Shown here: piece by piece, positions 9,424 to 18,378 of the stretch
Numbering within the stretch: the stretch's first letter is position 1
Layout of the letters: each line of letters starts with the position of its first letter
Assembly (NCBI RefSeq): GCF_003815775.1
Contig: NZ_CP033926.1
Location: forward strand, 3,348,001-3,412,000
Reading direction: 5' to 3'
DNA from: Chryseobacterium joostei
GTDB taxonomy: Bacteria; Bacteroidota; Bacteroidia; Flavobacteriales; Weeksellaceae
Length of the DNA stretch: 64,000 nt
Made by a program: the position numbers and the translations under genes
The notes under the pieces: generated by a model
Seen by the model: only the letters and a program-made list of their open reading frames with translations
Told to the model about the DNA's origin: nothing
Database searches by the model: none

Positions 9424-10698
9424 TTTGTAATAGGTCTCCAAAAACCAAAAAAACTCTGACATTCTAAACCAATTATTGATGATAAGATAGGTGAATAATA
9501 TGCTAACCGTAAGGGTTAAAAATGCTGTCATTTTTGGTGATGATCTGTATGCATAAAATAACCAGCCAATAAGCAACGGATAAACGAAAACAAAGTGTCC
9601 GCCGTAGATATATGAAGTATGAAGACCAAACCTCATTATGCAATGGATGAAGATGTCAAACAAAAATGAAAGGGCAATTATTTGAACCCATTTATTTTTA
9701 AAATTCTTAAGATAACTCCAACTTATCAATATCAATAATACAGCAATAAAAACATAAGAAAATGGGGAGGAATAAAGATCCATATACAATGCCTTAAAAT
9801 CAAAGCCTTTCATGTTATGTTTGTCGGAAATTGTAAAGCTTGGAAACAAAATATTTCCTCCAAAAAAGAAAGACATGATCATGTCCCAGGTGGGCATAGA
9901 TTCAACATTGGAGAACTTTTCATACTGTTGGTTGGTTTTTGAAAAAATGTTTTGATACTTAAAATCAATCCTGTTTAGATAAAGCAGGATGTAGATAACC
10001 ATAGCAATTGTTCCTCTTATAATAGCATTTCCTATTTTTTTCCAATTCCTAAAAAGATTTTTTTCAAAGAATATCGGGATAAAAACCTTTACAAGGTTGG
10101 TAATGGTAAGTCCGCCAATGGTAATTGCTGCCAATGATAGTGCTGAGACTGGTATTTTTTCTTCTTTTTTGAGTTTTATGGCTGCATAATAATTATAAAG
10201 AGAAAGTAAAAATAGGGTATACGTGAAGTTCTCTGGTGTAAACGATAAAATGATATTTGTAGAAAATGCTCCAAAGAAGAATGTAATCAAAAGACTGAAG
10301 GTAAGTGGAAGTCTGATGATGTTCTTCAGGTATTTAAAAATCTGAACTATATTCAGGGTAATGATGATATTGCTGAGCCAAGCCAGTGTAAGCCTGAAAG
10401 TCATATCCATTTTTCCACCAGAAACAAATAATGAAAATTCCCTAATCCAGTTGAAGAAATAATAGGATAGAGGATGTCTTTCAAAACTGCCGCCAGTAAG
10501 CAATATAGATTTATTGTCGAAACTAAAGTAGGCATCCCATGGAATTCTACTGTCGAAAATGATTCTATAATGGATTGCAATATATGATCCCAGAGTCCCA
10601 TAGCAAGTAATGAAGAATAGGAAAACTGCAAGTTCAGTATATGAGGATGGGAAAACCAACCTTAGAAAATGAATGAATTTTGTTTTGATAATAGACAC
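9421..10698 (-). CDS. Multi-pass inner-membrane protein, possibly GT-C-fold
   Basis: An unrecognised integral membrane protein of about 425 residues with roughly ten hydrophobic segments. An early periplasmic-side loop carries WDAYFSFD and ERHPLSYYFF. Acidic first-loop residues with an HP motif and many spans recall GT-C lipid-linked glycosyltransferases, but the similarity is only in style. The open frame extends to a TTG at 10716, but that codon is part of a -7 promoter element. The GTG at 10698 is therefore the better start. It is probably transcribed alone, between two terminators. Confidence 0.65.
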   Translation of the reverse strand: MSIIKTKFIHFLRLVFPSSYTELAVFLFFITCYGTLGSYIAIHYRIIFDSRIPWDAYFSFDNKSILLTGGSFERHPLSYYFFNWIREFSLFVSGGKMDMTFRLTLAWLSNIIITLNIVQIFKYLKNIIRLPLTFSLLITFFFGAFSTNIILSFTPENFTYTLFLLSLYNYYAAIKLKKEEKIPVSALSLAAITIGGLTITNLVKVFIPIFFEKNLFRNWKKIGNAIIRGTIAMVIYILLYLNRIDFKYQNIFSKTNQQYEKFSNVESMPTWDMIMSFFFGGNILFPSFTISDKHNMKGFDFKALYMDLYSSPFSYVFIAVLLILISWSYLKNFKNKWVQIIALSFLFDIFIHCIMRFGLHTSYIYGGHFVFVYPLLIGWLFYAYRSSPKMTAFLTLTVSILFTYLIINNWFRMSEFFWFLETYYK

Positions 10699-10713
10699 GT
10701 GTCGTATTTTTTG

Positions 10714-10721
10714 CAAAAGTA
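10714..10721 (-). promoter_or_regulatory. -7 element for the multi-pass membrane protein gene
   Basis: TACTTTTG on the minus strand fits TAnnTTTG. It follows directly on the T tract of the selO terminator and includes the TTG that would otherwise be taken as a start codon. Transcription should begin just before the GTG at 10698. Confidence 0.55.
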
Positions 10722-10726
10722 AAATA

Positions 10727-10752
10727 AAAAACCACCAAAGCTGGTGGTTTTT
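10727..10752 (-). terminator. Terminator of selO
   Basis: Stem AAAAACCACCA with a 4-base loop and its complement, followed on the minus strand by a T-rich tract. It lies 18 bases beyond the selO stop. Confidence 0.85.
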
Positions 10753-10770
10753 ATCAATATTGTTTTTTAA

Positions 10771-12312
10771 CTAAGAACTACAGGAAAGAGTAGAACATCC
10801 CGTTGTGTCATCATAGCCGGATGGTCTTTTGGTAGAAAATTCAGGAAATATTTCCTCGTAAGGATTTTCAAGAGCCTTGGTAAGTTTTTGTAGCATTTCT
10901 GTATTGCCGCTGCTTATTTCTTCAATGCATTCGTAAAGCAGATAATTTCTGAGTGTGAACTTTGGATTAGATTTTTCCATCAATTTCTGGGAATCTTCTC
11001 TTGAAATTGAGTTGAGTTTTAATCGGGACTCATAATTTTCAATGAAATTTTTAAGTTTTCCAAGCTTTTCTTCGTTCAAAAAGGTGTAGGAAACCTTACT
11101 AAAGTGTTCTTTTAGGTCTAAGTCTGCTGTTATTTTTTCCAGTTGATTGAAAAATAAGGTGTAATCAAGTTCAAGTTCCTGCATTAATCCTTGCCAATTG
11201 GTGAAAAACTCTTCATCCTCTTTTTTAAGCTCATCGAATCCGAACTTTTTGCAAAGCATTGTATCATGAGCCTCCCAGAAATAAGTGCCATATTTGTTTA
11301 AGGTGTCTTCTAAAAACTTTTCATCCTTTATTAATGGGTGCAATGCATTGGCAAGCTGCCAAAGGTTCCATTGGGAAATCTGTCCTTGTTTTCCAAAAGC
11401 ATATCTTCTTCCAGGTAGATCCGTTGTATTTGGAGTGAAATTCAGATCATATTCATCCATCATGGAATAAGGTCCATAATCGATGGTTAGTCCTAAAATC
11501 GACATATTGTCTGTATTCATCACACCATGTACAAATCCAACGCGGAACCATTCAACCATAAGATTTGCTGTACGGGTACAAATATTTTCAAAAAAGTCCT
11601 TATATTTTTGATTTTCCGAAGATGTGATCTCAGGAAAATAATTTTCAATAGTAAAATCTAGAAGATCCTGTAGTGTTTTATATTCTTGCTGAGCAGACAC
11701 TAGTTCAAAATGACCAAAACGCAGGAAGCTTTCGGAAGTTCTTATGACAACGGCTCCCTTTTCCAGCTGTGGATTTCCATTATACATGATATCACGAACA
11801 ACCTCTTCTCCAGTAAATGCCAAACTTAATGCTCTTGTTGTATGAACTCCCAAATGATACATTGCTTCACTCATCAGGTATTCTCGTACAGAGGATCTCA
11901 GTACAGCTCTTCCATCTGCATGTCTGGAGTAAGGTGTTGCGCCGGCTCCTTTCCATTGGATTTCTGTTTTTTTGCCGGAATCATTAAGGATTTCACCTGC
12001 AAGGATGGCTCTTCCGTCTCCAAGTTGTCCGGCCCAGTTTCCAAATTGATGCCCTGCATAGGCAGTAGCATAGGTTTGAACGTTTTCAGGGAGGTCATTT
12101 CCTACAAGAAAATTCAGGTCTTTCTCTTCATACTTTCCTAATCCTATTTCTTCTGAAAGGACATTGTTAAAAGCAATTAATTGAGGGCGATCAAAACCGG
12201 CAGGCTTGATGGTCGAAAATAGAACCTTAGGAGTATTTCTTTGCATGGTATTGTTAGAAAAATCTCCAGGGAATTTCTTGATGAAAGGTTGTCTGATGCT
12301 TTCGATATTCAT
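10771..12312 (-). CDS. selO: Protein adenylyltransferase SelO (YdiU family)
   Basis: A 513-residue pseudokinase-fold enzyme that transfers AMP to Ser/Thr/Tyr of target proteins. Family landmarks seen are GQLGDGRA (about 95-102), KGAGATPYSRHADGRA (about 120-135), SSVREYLMSEAM, and MNTDNMSILGLTIDYGP in the metal-binding region. The C-terminus ends GCSTLSCSS, with cysteine where animal SelO has selenocysteine. Length and start match bacterial homologues. A -7 element ends only four bases before the ATG, so the mRNA is probably leaderless. It has its own terminator and is likely monocistronic. Confidence 0.93.
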   Translation of the reverse strand: MNIESIRQPFIKKFPGDFSNNTMQRNTPKVLFSTIKPAGFDRPQLIAFNNVLSEEIGLGKYEEKDLNFLVGNDLPENVQTYATAYAGHQFGNWAGQLGDGRAILAGEILNDSGKKTEIQWKGAGATPYSRHADGRAVLRSSVREYLMSEAMYHLGVHTTRALSLAFTGEEVVRDIMYNGNPQLEKGAVVIRTSESFLRFGHFELVSAQQEYKTLQDLLDFTIENYFPEITSSENQKYKDFFENICTRTANLMVEWFRVGFVHGVMNTDNMSILGLTIDYGPYSMMDEYDLNFTPNTTDLPGRRYAFGKQGQISQWNLWQLANALHPLIKDEKFLEDTLNKYGTYFWEAHDTMLCKKFGFDELKKEDEEFFTNWQGLMQELELDYTLFFNQLEKITADLDLKEHFSKVSYTFLNEEKLGKLKNFIENYESRLKLNSISREDSQKLMEKSNPKFTLRNYLLYECIEEISSGNTEMLQKLTKALENPYEEIFPEFSTKRPSGYDDTTGCSTLSCSS

Positions 12313-12316
12313 GCTT

Positions 12317-12324
12317 CAAAGGTA
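12317..12324 (-). promoter_or_regulatory. -7 element immediately upstream of selO
   Basis: TACCTTTG on the minus strand fits TAnnTTTG, with only AAGC between it and the selO ATG. Transcription would begin at or next to the start codon. Confidence 0.6.
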
Positions 12325-12339
12325 TTAATTATAAAAGAA

Positions 12340-12367
12340 AAGACCTTTCAAATTATTGAAAGGTCTT
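12340..12367 (-). terminator. Terminator of the PSP1-gldH-PBP1A operon
   Basis: Perfect 12-base arms (AAGACCTTTCAA) with a 4-base loop and a T-rich tail on the minus strand, 20 bases after the PBP1A stop. Confidence 0.88.
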
Positions 12368-12387
12368 ATGTATTTCTAAAAGAGAAT

Positions 12388-14766
12388 TTATTTATTAAAA
12401 TCTACCTCATCATTGGAATGGAGATTTTCATTAATATTTTCTTCTTTCTTTTCTGTAGGTTTCTTAGGAGTAGGATCTGCCGGTCTCGGATTTTTGATCT
12501 CGTCGATGGTCTGAAGACTTCCGTCATCTCCGTATCCGCCACTGAGTCCTTTAAGGTTAGAGCATCCGTCTTTCCAGTCTGATGGCTTGGTGAATTTGTC
12601 ATCAGGTGTAATACCTAAACTCTTATCCGCCCATACTTTCTTCATGAAGATCGCCCAGATTGGTAATGCCATCTTTGCACCCTGACCTTCTCCTGTTCCA
12701 AAGAAGTGGGTTGCTCTGTCTTCCCATCCAACCCAAGCTCCGGTTGCTAATTTTGGTGTAATTCCCATAAACCAACCATCGGAGTTGTTCTGTGTAGTAC
12801 CTGTTTTAGCTGCAATTTCAACTGCTTTTGAGATTCCTCTTCTTCCAAGTTCTCCTGATGCAGTACCATATTGTGCAACACCTTTCATCAATTCGATCAT
12901 TGTGTATGCATATAATGGATTCATTACTTCTTTAGGCTCTACATTTACTTCCTTAATTACTCTACCATTGGCATCTTCAATTCTCCAGATCATTTCCGGC
13001 TTATTGTGGTTACCGTAGTTTGCGAAAGTACTGTAGGCACCTAGCATCTCATAGATGGTAATATCTGATGAACCCAGGGCAATGGTATTGTTTCTAGGAA
13101 TGTCTTCTGTAACTCCCAAGTCTCTGGCAGTTTGAATAACAGCATCTACTCCGGTCATTTCGATAAGTCTTGCTGCAATCGGGTTTTGAGAGTGTGCTAA
13201 ACCATCTTTTAAAGTAAGCATTCCACCTCTTCCCGGTACGTGCCATCCGTTGTGATCATAAGTTCCGTTAGAAACAGTTGAACAAGGAGTCATTCCAAGT
13301 TTCATAATAGCGGTTGCATATACGAAAGGCTTGAATGTGGATCCTACCTGTCTCTTACCTTGCTTGATGTGGTCATACTGGAAGTGCTGCCAATCGATAC
13401 CACCTACCCATGCCTTGATTTCTCCGGTTCCTGGAACCATAGACATTAATCCGGCCTGTGCAATTTGCTTATGATATCGGATAGAATCCCAAGGTGACAT
13501 TTCCACCTCTTCTTCTCCGTTCCAAGTAAATCTTGAAGTTTTGATAGGCTTCTTGAATTCCATCATGATTGAATCCTCAGGCATTCCGTCTGCTTTTAGA
13601 AGCTTGTATCTTCCTGTTCTCTTCATGGCCTGAAGCATTACATCCTTAATTTGTTTGTCATTAAGGTAGTAGAAAGGTCTGTTCTTTCTTCCTCTTTGTT
13701 CTGCATCAAATCTTTTCTGAAGATCAGTTAAGTGTTCCTTGATAGCCTCTTCTGCATACTTCTGCATTTTAGAATCAAGGGTAACATAGATTTTTAATCC
13801 GTCTTTATAAAGATTTAGTTTCTTTCCTGTTTCTTTTTCATGAGTTTCAAGATATTTATCAATCTCTTTTCTCAGATAGAACTTATAATAGGCAGAATAT
13901 CCGTCTGTAATACTTTTAATAGGGTGGAAATCTACTTCTACAGGAGTGTTGATCGCCTTTTGGTAGGTTTCTTCATTGATGTATCCTGTTTTCTGCATTT
14001 GATCCAATACAACATTCCTTCTTTCCTTTGCTCTTTCAGGATATCTGTAAGGGTTGTTTTTTCTTGGGTTTTCAAGCATAGCCACAAAAGTAGCAGCCTC
14101 AGGCAATGTAAGCTCTGATGTTTTTTTGTTAAAATATACTCTGGAAGCCATTTCAACACCATTGGCATTGAAAAGGAAGTCAAATTTGTTAAAGTAAAGC
14201 GTAATGATCTCTTCCTTGGTATATCTTTTTTCAAGACTTACGGCTACAACCCATTCCTTTAATTTTTGGAAAGCTCTTTCAAATTTATTTTGAGAAGCAT
14301 TTCCTGTGAAAAGAAGCTTGGCAAGCTGTTGAGTAATGGTAGAACCACCTCCACGGCCCCCTCCGTAAGCAACGGCTCTGGCAATAGAGTATAGGTCAAT
14401 TCCTGAGTGTTCCTTGAAACGCTCATCCTCTTTGGCTTGCAGTGCATAGATAAGATAAGGAGGGAGATCCTTATAAACAATAGGTTGGGTTTTTTCTTTT
14501 TCAAACTTACCTAACGTTACCCCATCTGAGGAAATAATTTCAGAAGCGACAAAGATGTCCGGATTTTCAAGTTCCTTTACATCTGGCATTTCTCCAAGAA
14601 AGCCTTGGGAAACCGCAAAGAAAAGTCCTGAAATTCCTAAAACTACCGCAATGAGTCCAATCCAAATAAATGAGACCCATTTTTTCCAAGAGGTATCTTT
14701 CTTTTTTTTAGGAGGCAGGGGAAAAGTTTTCCCTCTGTTTCCTGCATTTTTATTGTTTTCTTCCAT
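12388..14766 (-). CDS. mrcA: Penicillin-binding protein 1A, bifunctional transglycosylase/transpeptidase
   Basis: A 792-residue class A penicillin-binding protein that polymerises and cross-links peptidoglycan. Order of parts: basic cytoplasmic tail, membrane anchor (about 31-53), glycosyltransferase 51 domain with EDERFKEHSG at 113-122 and GGSTITQQLAKLLF at 140-153, then the transpeptidase domain. The latter has GSTFK (Ser 476, Lys 479), SQN at 526-528 and KTGT at 654-657. The C-terminal tail is Lys/Pro/Glu rich. It overlaps gldH by 17 bases, so cell-wall synthesis and a gliding lipoprotein are co-transcribed. Confidence 0.95.
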   Translation of the reverse strand: MEENNKNAGNRGKTFPLPPKKKKDTSWKKWVSFIWIGLIAVVLGISGLFFAVSQGFLGEMPDVKELENPDIFVASEIISSDGVTLGKFEKEKTQPIVYKDLPPYLIYALQAKEDERFKEHSGIDLYSIARAVAYGGGRGGGSTITQQLAKLLFTGNASQNKFERAFQKLKEWVVAVSLEKRYTKEEIITLYFNKFDFLFNANGVEMASRVYFNKKTSELTLPEAATFVAMLENPRKNNPYRYPERAKERRNVVLDQMQKTGYINEETYQKAINTPVEVDFHPIKSITDGYSAYYKFYLRKEIDKYLETHEKETGKKLNLYKDGLKIYVTLDSKMQKYAEEAIKEHLTDLQKRFDAEQRGRKNRPFYYLNDKQIKDVMLQAMKRTGRYKLLKADGMPEDSIMMEFKKPIKTSRFTWNGEEEVEMSPWDSIRYHKQIAQAGLMSMVPGTGEIKAWVGGIDWQHFQYDHIKQGKRQVGSTFKPFVYATAIMKLGMTPCSTVSNGTYDHNGWHVPGRGGMLTLKDGLAHSQNPIAARLIEMTGVDAVIQTARDLGVTEDIPRNNTIALGSSDITIYEMLGAYSTFANYGNHNKPEMIWRIEDANGRVIKEVNVEPKEVMNPLYAYTMIELMKGVAQYGTASGELGRRGISKAVEIAAKTGTTQNNSDGWFMGITPKLATGAWVGWEDRATHFFGTGEGQGAKMALPIWAIFMKKVWADKSLGITPDDKFTKPSDWKDGCSNLKGLSGGYGDDGSLQTIDEIKNPRPADPTPKKPTEKKEENINENLHSNDEVDFNK

Positions 14767-15238
14767 TTATGGTTACGGTTTTAGCCGTTTCTATTTTTAT
14801 CCCAATGTCCTCAATTCCCGGAAGGTTATCATTTCTCATCGCTTGTGTAAGACCAATTTGATATTTTCCTTTTCCTGGAAACCTGTAATTTAATTTATAT
14901 TGAAACAATGTTTCCTTTGTGTCACCAAAGCCTGTACCAAGCCATTCTCCGTTTGGTTTTGCCAGAACATAATTTAAGGTGTCAATTTCCTTTTTTTTGT
15001 TCTGTAGATTAGTGAAATTCACAATAAACCTTATATTACTGTAAGGGTAATTGTTGTTATTTCTTACGACAAATATAATATTTTTAGGATTCTGCGGATC
15101 TGAAATTTCAAGATTAAATTTTTGCTCACTTTTCTTATTCCATTTGTTGTCAACGGAATTCATTATAGTGTCTTCTCCTGAAGAAGAATTACAACTAAAG
15201 AAAAGGATAAGGGAAAATAATCCTAAAATTTTACGCAT
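14750..15238 (-). CDS. gldH: Gliding motility lipoprotein GldH
   Basis: A 162-residue lipoprotein with a lipobox ending at Cys 16 (LILFFSC), matching the size and type of GldH, a gliding/type IX secretion-linked lipoprotein of flavobacteria. I use the ATG at 15238, which gives a proper lipoprotein signal. A longer frame to 15328 would bury it inside the preceding gene. It overlaps the upstream PSP1-type gene by 8 bases and PBP1A by 17, forming a tightly coupled three-gene operon. Most Chryseobacterium do not visibly glide, so the motility role is inferred from the family only. Confidence 0.85.
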   Translation of the reverse strand: MRKILGLFSLILFFSCNSSSGEDTIMNSVDNKWNKKSEQKFNLEISDPQNPKNIIFVVRNNNNYPYSNIRFIVNFTNLQNKKKEIDTLNYVLAKPNGEWLGTGFGDTKETLFQYKLNYRFPGKGKYQIGLTQAMRNDNLPGIEDIGIKIETAKTVTINGRKQ

Positions 15239-16637
15239 CTTTATCTTTTTTTGGAGGATATTTCTTTTTAAATTTTTTCTTGTTTGGGTTGCTTTGCGTG
15301 TTTTGCTCTGCATTTGGAGTAGCCTCACTTTTTACTTTTTCCACTGGCACTTTTTGTTGAGGCTGTGGCTTTTGTTGTCTAGGTTGGTTTCCGGAATTTG
15401 CACTAGGATTTTCAGTTCTTACAGGTTTGTCAGATCTTTCAGGCCTTTCTTGTCTCTCAGGTCTGTTTTTCTTCTGTCCTTGTTGTCCCTGTCCTTGGTT
15501 GTTGCTTGGCTTATTCTGGTTACTCCTGTTATTTCTATTGTTTCTGTTTTTCTTTTCGAAACGGTCTACACTATTCTCCTGAATCAAATCAATAGTCTGA
15601 ACTGATGTTTCGGGCTGTTTTAAATCTTCTAAAGGAAGGATTTTTTCTCCTCTTTTATTTTTAGAAATCAGCTTTTTAACAAGATCAATATCAAAATCAT
15701 ACCATGCAATAGAATGATCTACATAGGCAAACCACATTTTCTTTTTGAAAACATCTATTTTGATACAGAATGCTCTTCCTTTTTCAGTATCCAGTGTTGT
15801 TGAAGAAGAAGGGAAGTGGCTTAATGCATCTAAATAACTATCAAGTTCATAGTTTAAACAACATTTAAGTTTACCACACTGTCCTGCAAGTTTCTGAGGA
15901 TTAATGCTTAGCTGTTGGTATCTAGCTACATTGGTGTTTACAGATCTGAAATCTGTAAGCCATGTTGAACAACAAAGTTCACGTCCGCAAGAGCCAATTC
16001 CACCTACTTTTGCGGCTTCCTGTCTGAACCCGATCTGCTTCATGTCAATCTTGGTTCTGAAAGATCCAGCATAGTCTTTAATTAACTGTCTGAAGTCTAT
16101 CCTGTTGTCTGCAGTGTAATAAAATGTGATCTTTGAAGAATCACCCTGATATTCTACATCAGTAACTTTCATTTCAAGGCCTAATCTTTGAGCAATTTTT
16201 CTTGCCTCAAGCTTTACGCCGTCTTCTTTTTTTCTTGCTTCCTGCCATACCTCAAGATCCTTTTGGTTGGCCTGTCTGTATATTTTAAGTGCCAATTCTT
16301 CAGAAAACTTTTTCTTTTTCATCTGAATTTTTACTAATTCTCCCGTAAGGCTTACAACGCCTACATCGTGTCCCGGACTAGATTCTACTGTAACTACACT
16401 ACCTATATGTAAAGGAATATTATTTACATTTTTATAAAACGATTTCCTGTCATTTTTAAACCTAACTTCTACAAAATCACACCTGTTTGATGTAGGATTG
16501 TTGATGTTAGAAAGCCAGTCAAAAACACTTAATTTATAACTATTCCCGCAGGTATTTACACTTTCACAACCAGTTGCGGTTTTTTTAGGGCCGCAAGAAT
16601 GTGCAGAATCGCCGGATGTTTTACATCCACAACTCAT
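15231..16637 (-). CDS. PSP1 C-terminal domain protein, RicT/YaaT-like
   Basis: A 468-residue cytoplasmic protein. The PSP1 domain occupies about residues 45-275 and carries two cysteine clusters, CGRELCC and CGKLKCC, of the kind that bind Fe-S in RicT. The N-terminal 35 residues add six further cysteines. From about 355 on, the protein is a long disordered tail rich in Asn, Gln, Arg, Pro and Lys, typical of Bacteroidota homologues. RicT in Bacillus takes part in RNase Y-dependent RNA processing. Whether that applies here is unknown. It is the first gene of the operon with gldH and PBP1A. Confidence 0.85.
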   Translation of the reverse strand: MSCGCKTSGDSAHSCGPKKTATGCESVNTCGNSYKLSVFDWLSNINNPTSNRCDFVEVRFKNDRKSFYKNVNNIPLHIGSVVTVESSPGHDVGVVSLTGELVKIQMKKKKFSEELALKIYRQANQKDLEVWQEARKKEDGVKLEARKIAQRLGLEMKVTDVEYQGDSSKITFYYTADNRIDFRQLIKDYAGSFRTKIDMKQIGFRQEAAKVGGIGSCGRELCCSTWLTDFRSVNTNVARYQQLSINPQKLAGQCGKLKCCLNYELDSYLDALSHFPSSSTTLDTEKGRAFCIKIDVFKKKMWFAYVDHSIAWYDFDIDLVKKLISKNKRGEKILPLEDLKQPETSVQTIDLIQENSVDRFEKKNRNNRNNRSNQNKPSNNQGQGQQGQKKNRPERQERPERSDKPVRTENPSANSGNQPRQQKPQPQQKVPVEKVKSEATPNAEQNTQSNPNKKKFKKKYPPKKDKDA

Positions 16638-17127
16638 ATTACTATTATTTATAATCTTGCAAATTTATGTATTTTTATCTTTATGCAATTCTAAAATACT
16701 TAAATAACCTGAATTCAGATAAAACATTTCTATATTTTAACATGGAAAGGAAGCTGGAAGCAGAAAGAATAAAGCTCTAATGGGGCTAGATGGATCGCTT
16801 TTTTTATGATTGTAAAAGCTAGATGCACTTTATACTTAATGAATTTTTAAAATTAACATTCCCACCGATTGTATTCAATTTTCTGTCTTTACTTTTATCA
16901 CAGCTCTGGTTTTTTTTCTTTTGTTAAACATTTGTTTAATATTAAACGAGGTCTTATGTGTTTCTTAATATATTTTTTAAACTACTATAAACTATAGCTT
17001 TGTAGCTTATTATGTGTAGAATGTTATTTTAAACATAGTTTTCTTTTGATGTATTGTTTAAAATATTGGGAAATGTTAACAGTTGTATTCAAAATAATTT
17101 TATATTTGGATTATATAATAATAGTCT
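16638..17127. other. AT-rich intergenic region upstream of the PSP1 and OmpP1 genes
   Basis: About 490 bases with no credible gene on either strand. It separates two divergent units. Several TTAAAC-type words recur between about 16920 and 17060, for example GTTAAACATTTGTTTAAT near 16924, which might be regulatory but have no regular spacing. A candidate -7 element for the plus-strand unit lies at 17101-17108. Confidence 0.5.
17101..17108 (+). promoter_or_regulatory. -7 element for the OmpP1/SGNH operon
   Basis: TATATTTG fits TAnnTTTG and lies 19 bases before the OmpP1 ATG. A possible -33 TTG at 17083-17085 is closer than usual (15 bases). Confidence 0.55.
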
Positions 17128-18366
17128 ATGAAAAAAATATTAGTATCAACTGCTTTATTGGCGGGCGTTCTATCTTACGCAGGAGGCTTTAGAGTTTCTT
17201 TGCAAGGGGTAAAACAATTGGCAATGGCGCATACTAGTGCTCATGCCGAAGATGCGAGTGTGACATTTTTTAACCCAGCGGGTATGTCATTTATCCCTTC
17301 CAAACTGAGTGTTGTGGCAGGAGGATTTGGTGCAAGTAATAAAGTTACTTTTCAAAACTTCAATACTTTACAAAGTGCAGAGACGGATAATCCTATAGGG
17401 ACTCCATTCTATGCGGCGATTACTTATAGACCAATAGAGAAACTTACCGTAGGTCTTAGTGTAACAACGCCTTTTGGGAGTACAATCAAATGGCCTGAAA
17501 ACTGGGAAGGCAGGGAGTTGGTGCAGAAATTGGAACTGAAAAGCTTCTACTTCCAGCCAATGGTCTCTGTGAAACTTGCTCCTTGGGTGTCTTTTGGTGC
17601 CAGCTATATCTATGCAAAAGGAAAAGTAGATTGGGATAAAGCGGTAACGCAATTTGATGGTAAGGTTAATATTAATGACAATAATGCAAGCGGACACGGA
17701 TATGGATTTGGTTTCTATTTCAGACCCGATCCTAAATTAGATGTGAGTATTGCCTACCGTTCAGCAATAGATATGAAAGCTAAAAAAGGAACAGCTACGT
17801 TCCAGTTCCCGTCACAGTCTGTTTATACACAGTTGAAATTGAATGCAGCGGGACAAGATGGCTTCTCTGCAGTTCTTCCATTGGTGGAAGAATATACAAT
17901 CGGTTTAACTTATAAACTGACGCCGAAATGGTTGGTTTCTGCAGACTTTAACTATCATGGATGGGAAAGATACAGCAAGCTTACTTTAGATTTTGACAAT
18001 GCCCCTATTGGGAATAATCCATCGGATGCAACTATTCTTACAAATCCTAAGAATTTCAAAAACTCCAAAACATTCAGATTGGGAACTCAATATGCGTTCA
18101 CAGATATGATATACGGACGTTTGGGAGCTTATTATGATGAAGCACCTTATACTACAGACAACTTTATCCCGGAAACGCCTTCGTATGATACCTATGTGGT
18201 TACAGGAGGGGTAGGTTTCAAGCTGAAGCAGTTCGGAATCGATGTAGCTGGTGGATATGCAATGCCTCAGTACAGAAAGGTAAACAATGTTAATATAGGG
18301 CTTAACGGACAGTCAAAAGCAACAGCTTTCTACTTTGGTCTAGGTTTCTCTTATAATCCATTTTAA
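17128..18366 (+). CDS. OmpP1/FadL/TodX-family outer-membrane channel
   Basis: A 412-residue outer-membrane beta-barrel of the long-chain fatty acid/hydrocarbon transporter family. It has a signal peptide (about 1-19) and the family's N-terminal hatch sequence with VTFFNPAGMSFIP at about 50-62. Alternating amphipathic strands run throughout, and the C-terminus ends in aromatic FSYNPF. It lies 12 bases upstream of an SGNH hydrolase lipoprotein with which it is surely co-transcribed. The pairing suggests lipid or ester uptake: hydrolysis at the surface and import of the acyl product. The substrate cannot be read from the sequence. Confidence 0.9.
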   Translation: MKKILVSTALLAGVLSYAGGFRVSLQGVKQLAMAHTSAHAEDASVTFFNPAGMSFIPSKLSVVAGGFGASNKVTFQNFNTLQSAETDNPIGTPFYAAITYRPIEKLTVGLSVTTPFGSTIKWPENWEGRELVQKLELKSFYFQPMVSVKLAPWVSFGASYIYAKGKVDWDKAVTQFDGKVNINDNNASGHGYGFGFYFRPDPKLDVSIAYRSAIDMKAKKGTATFQFPSQSVYTQLKLNAAGQDGFSAVLPLVEEYTIGLTYKLTPKWLVSADFNYHGWERYSKLTLDFDNAPIGNNPSDATILTNPKNFKNSKTFRLGTQYAFTDMIYGRLGAYYDEAPYTTDNFIPETPSYDTYVVTGGVGFKLKQFGIDVAGGYAMPQYRKVNNVNIGLNGQSKATAFYFGLGFSYNPF

Positions 18367-18378
18367 TTTTAGAAGACT

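Noticed and set aside
14546..14561. Sixth WYL box (GCGACAAAGATGTCC)
   Set aside because: It lies inside the PBP1A coding region, has four instead of five spacer bases, and has no -7 element at the fixed distance.
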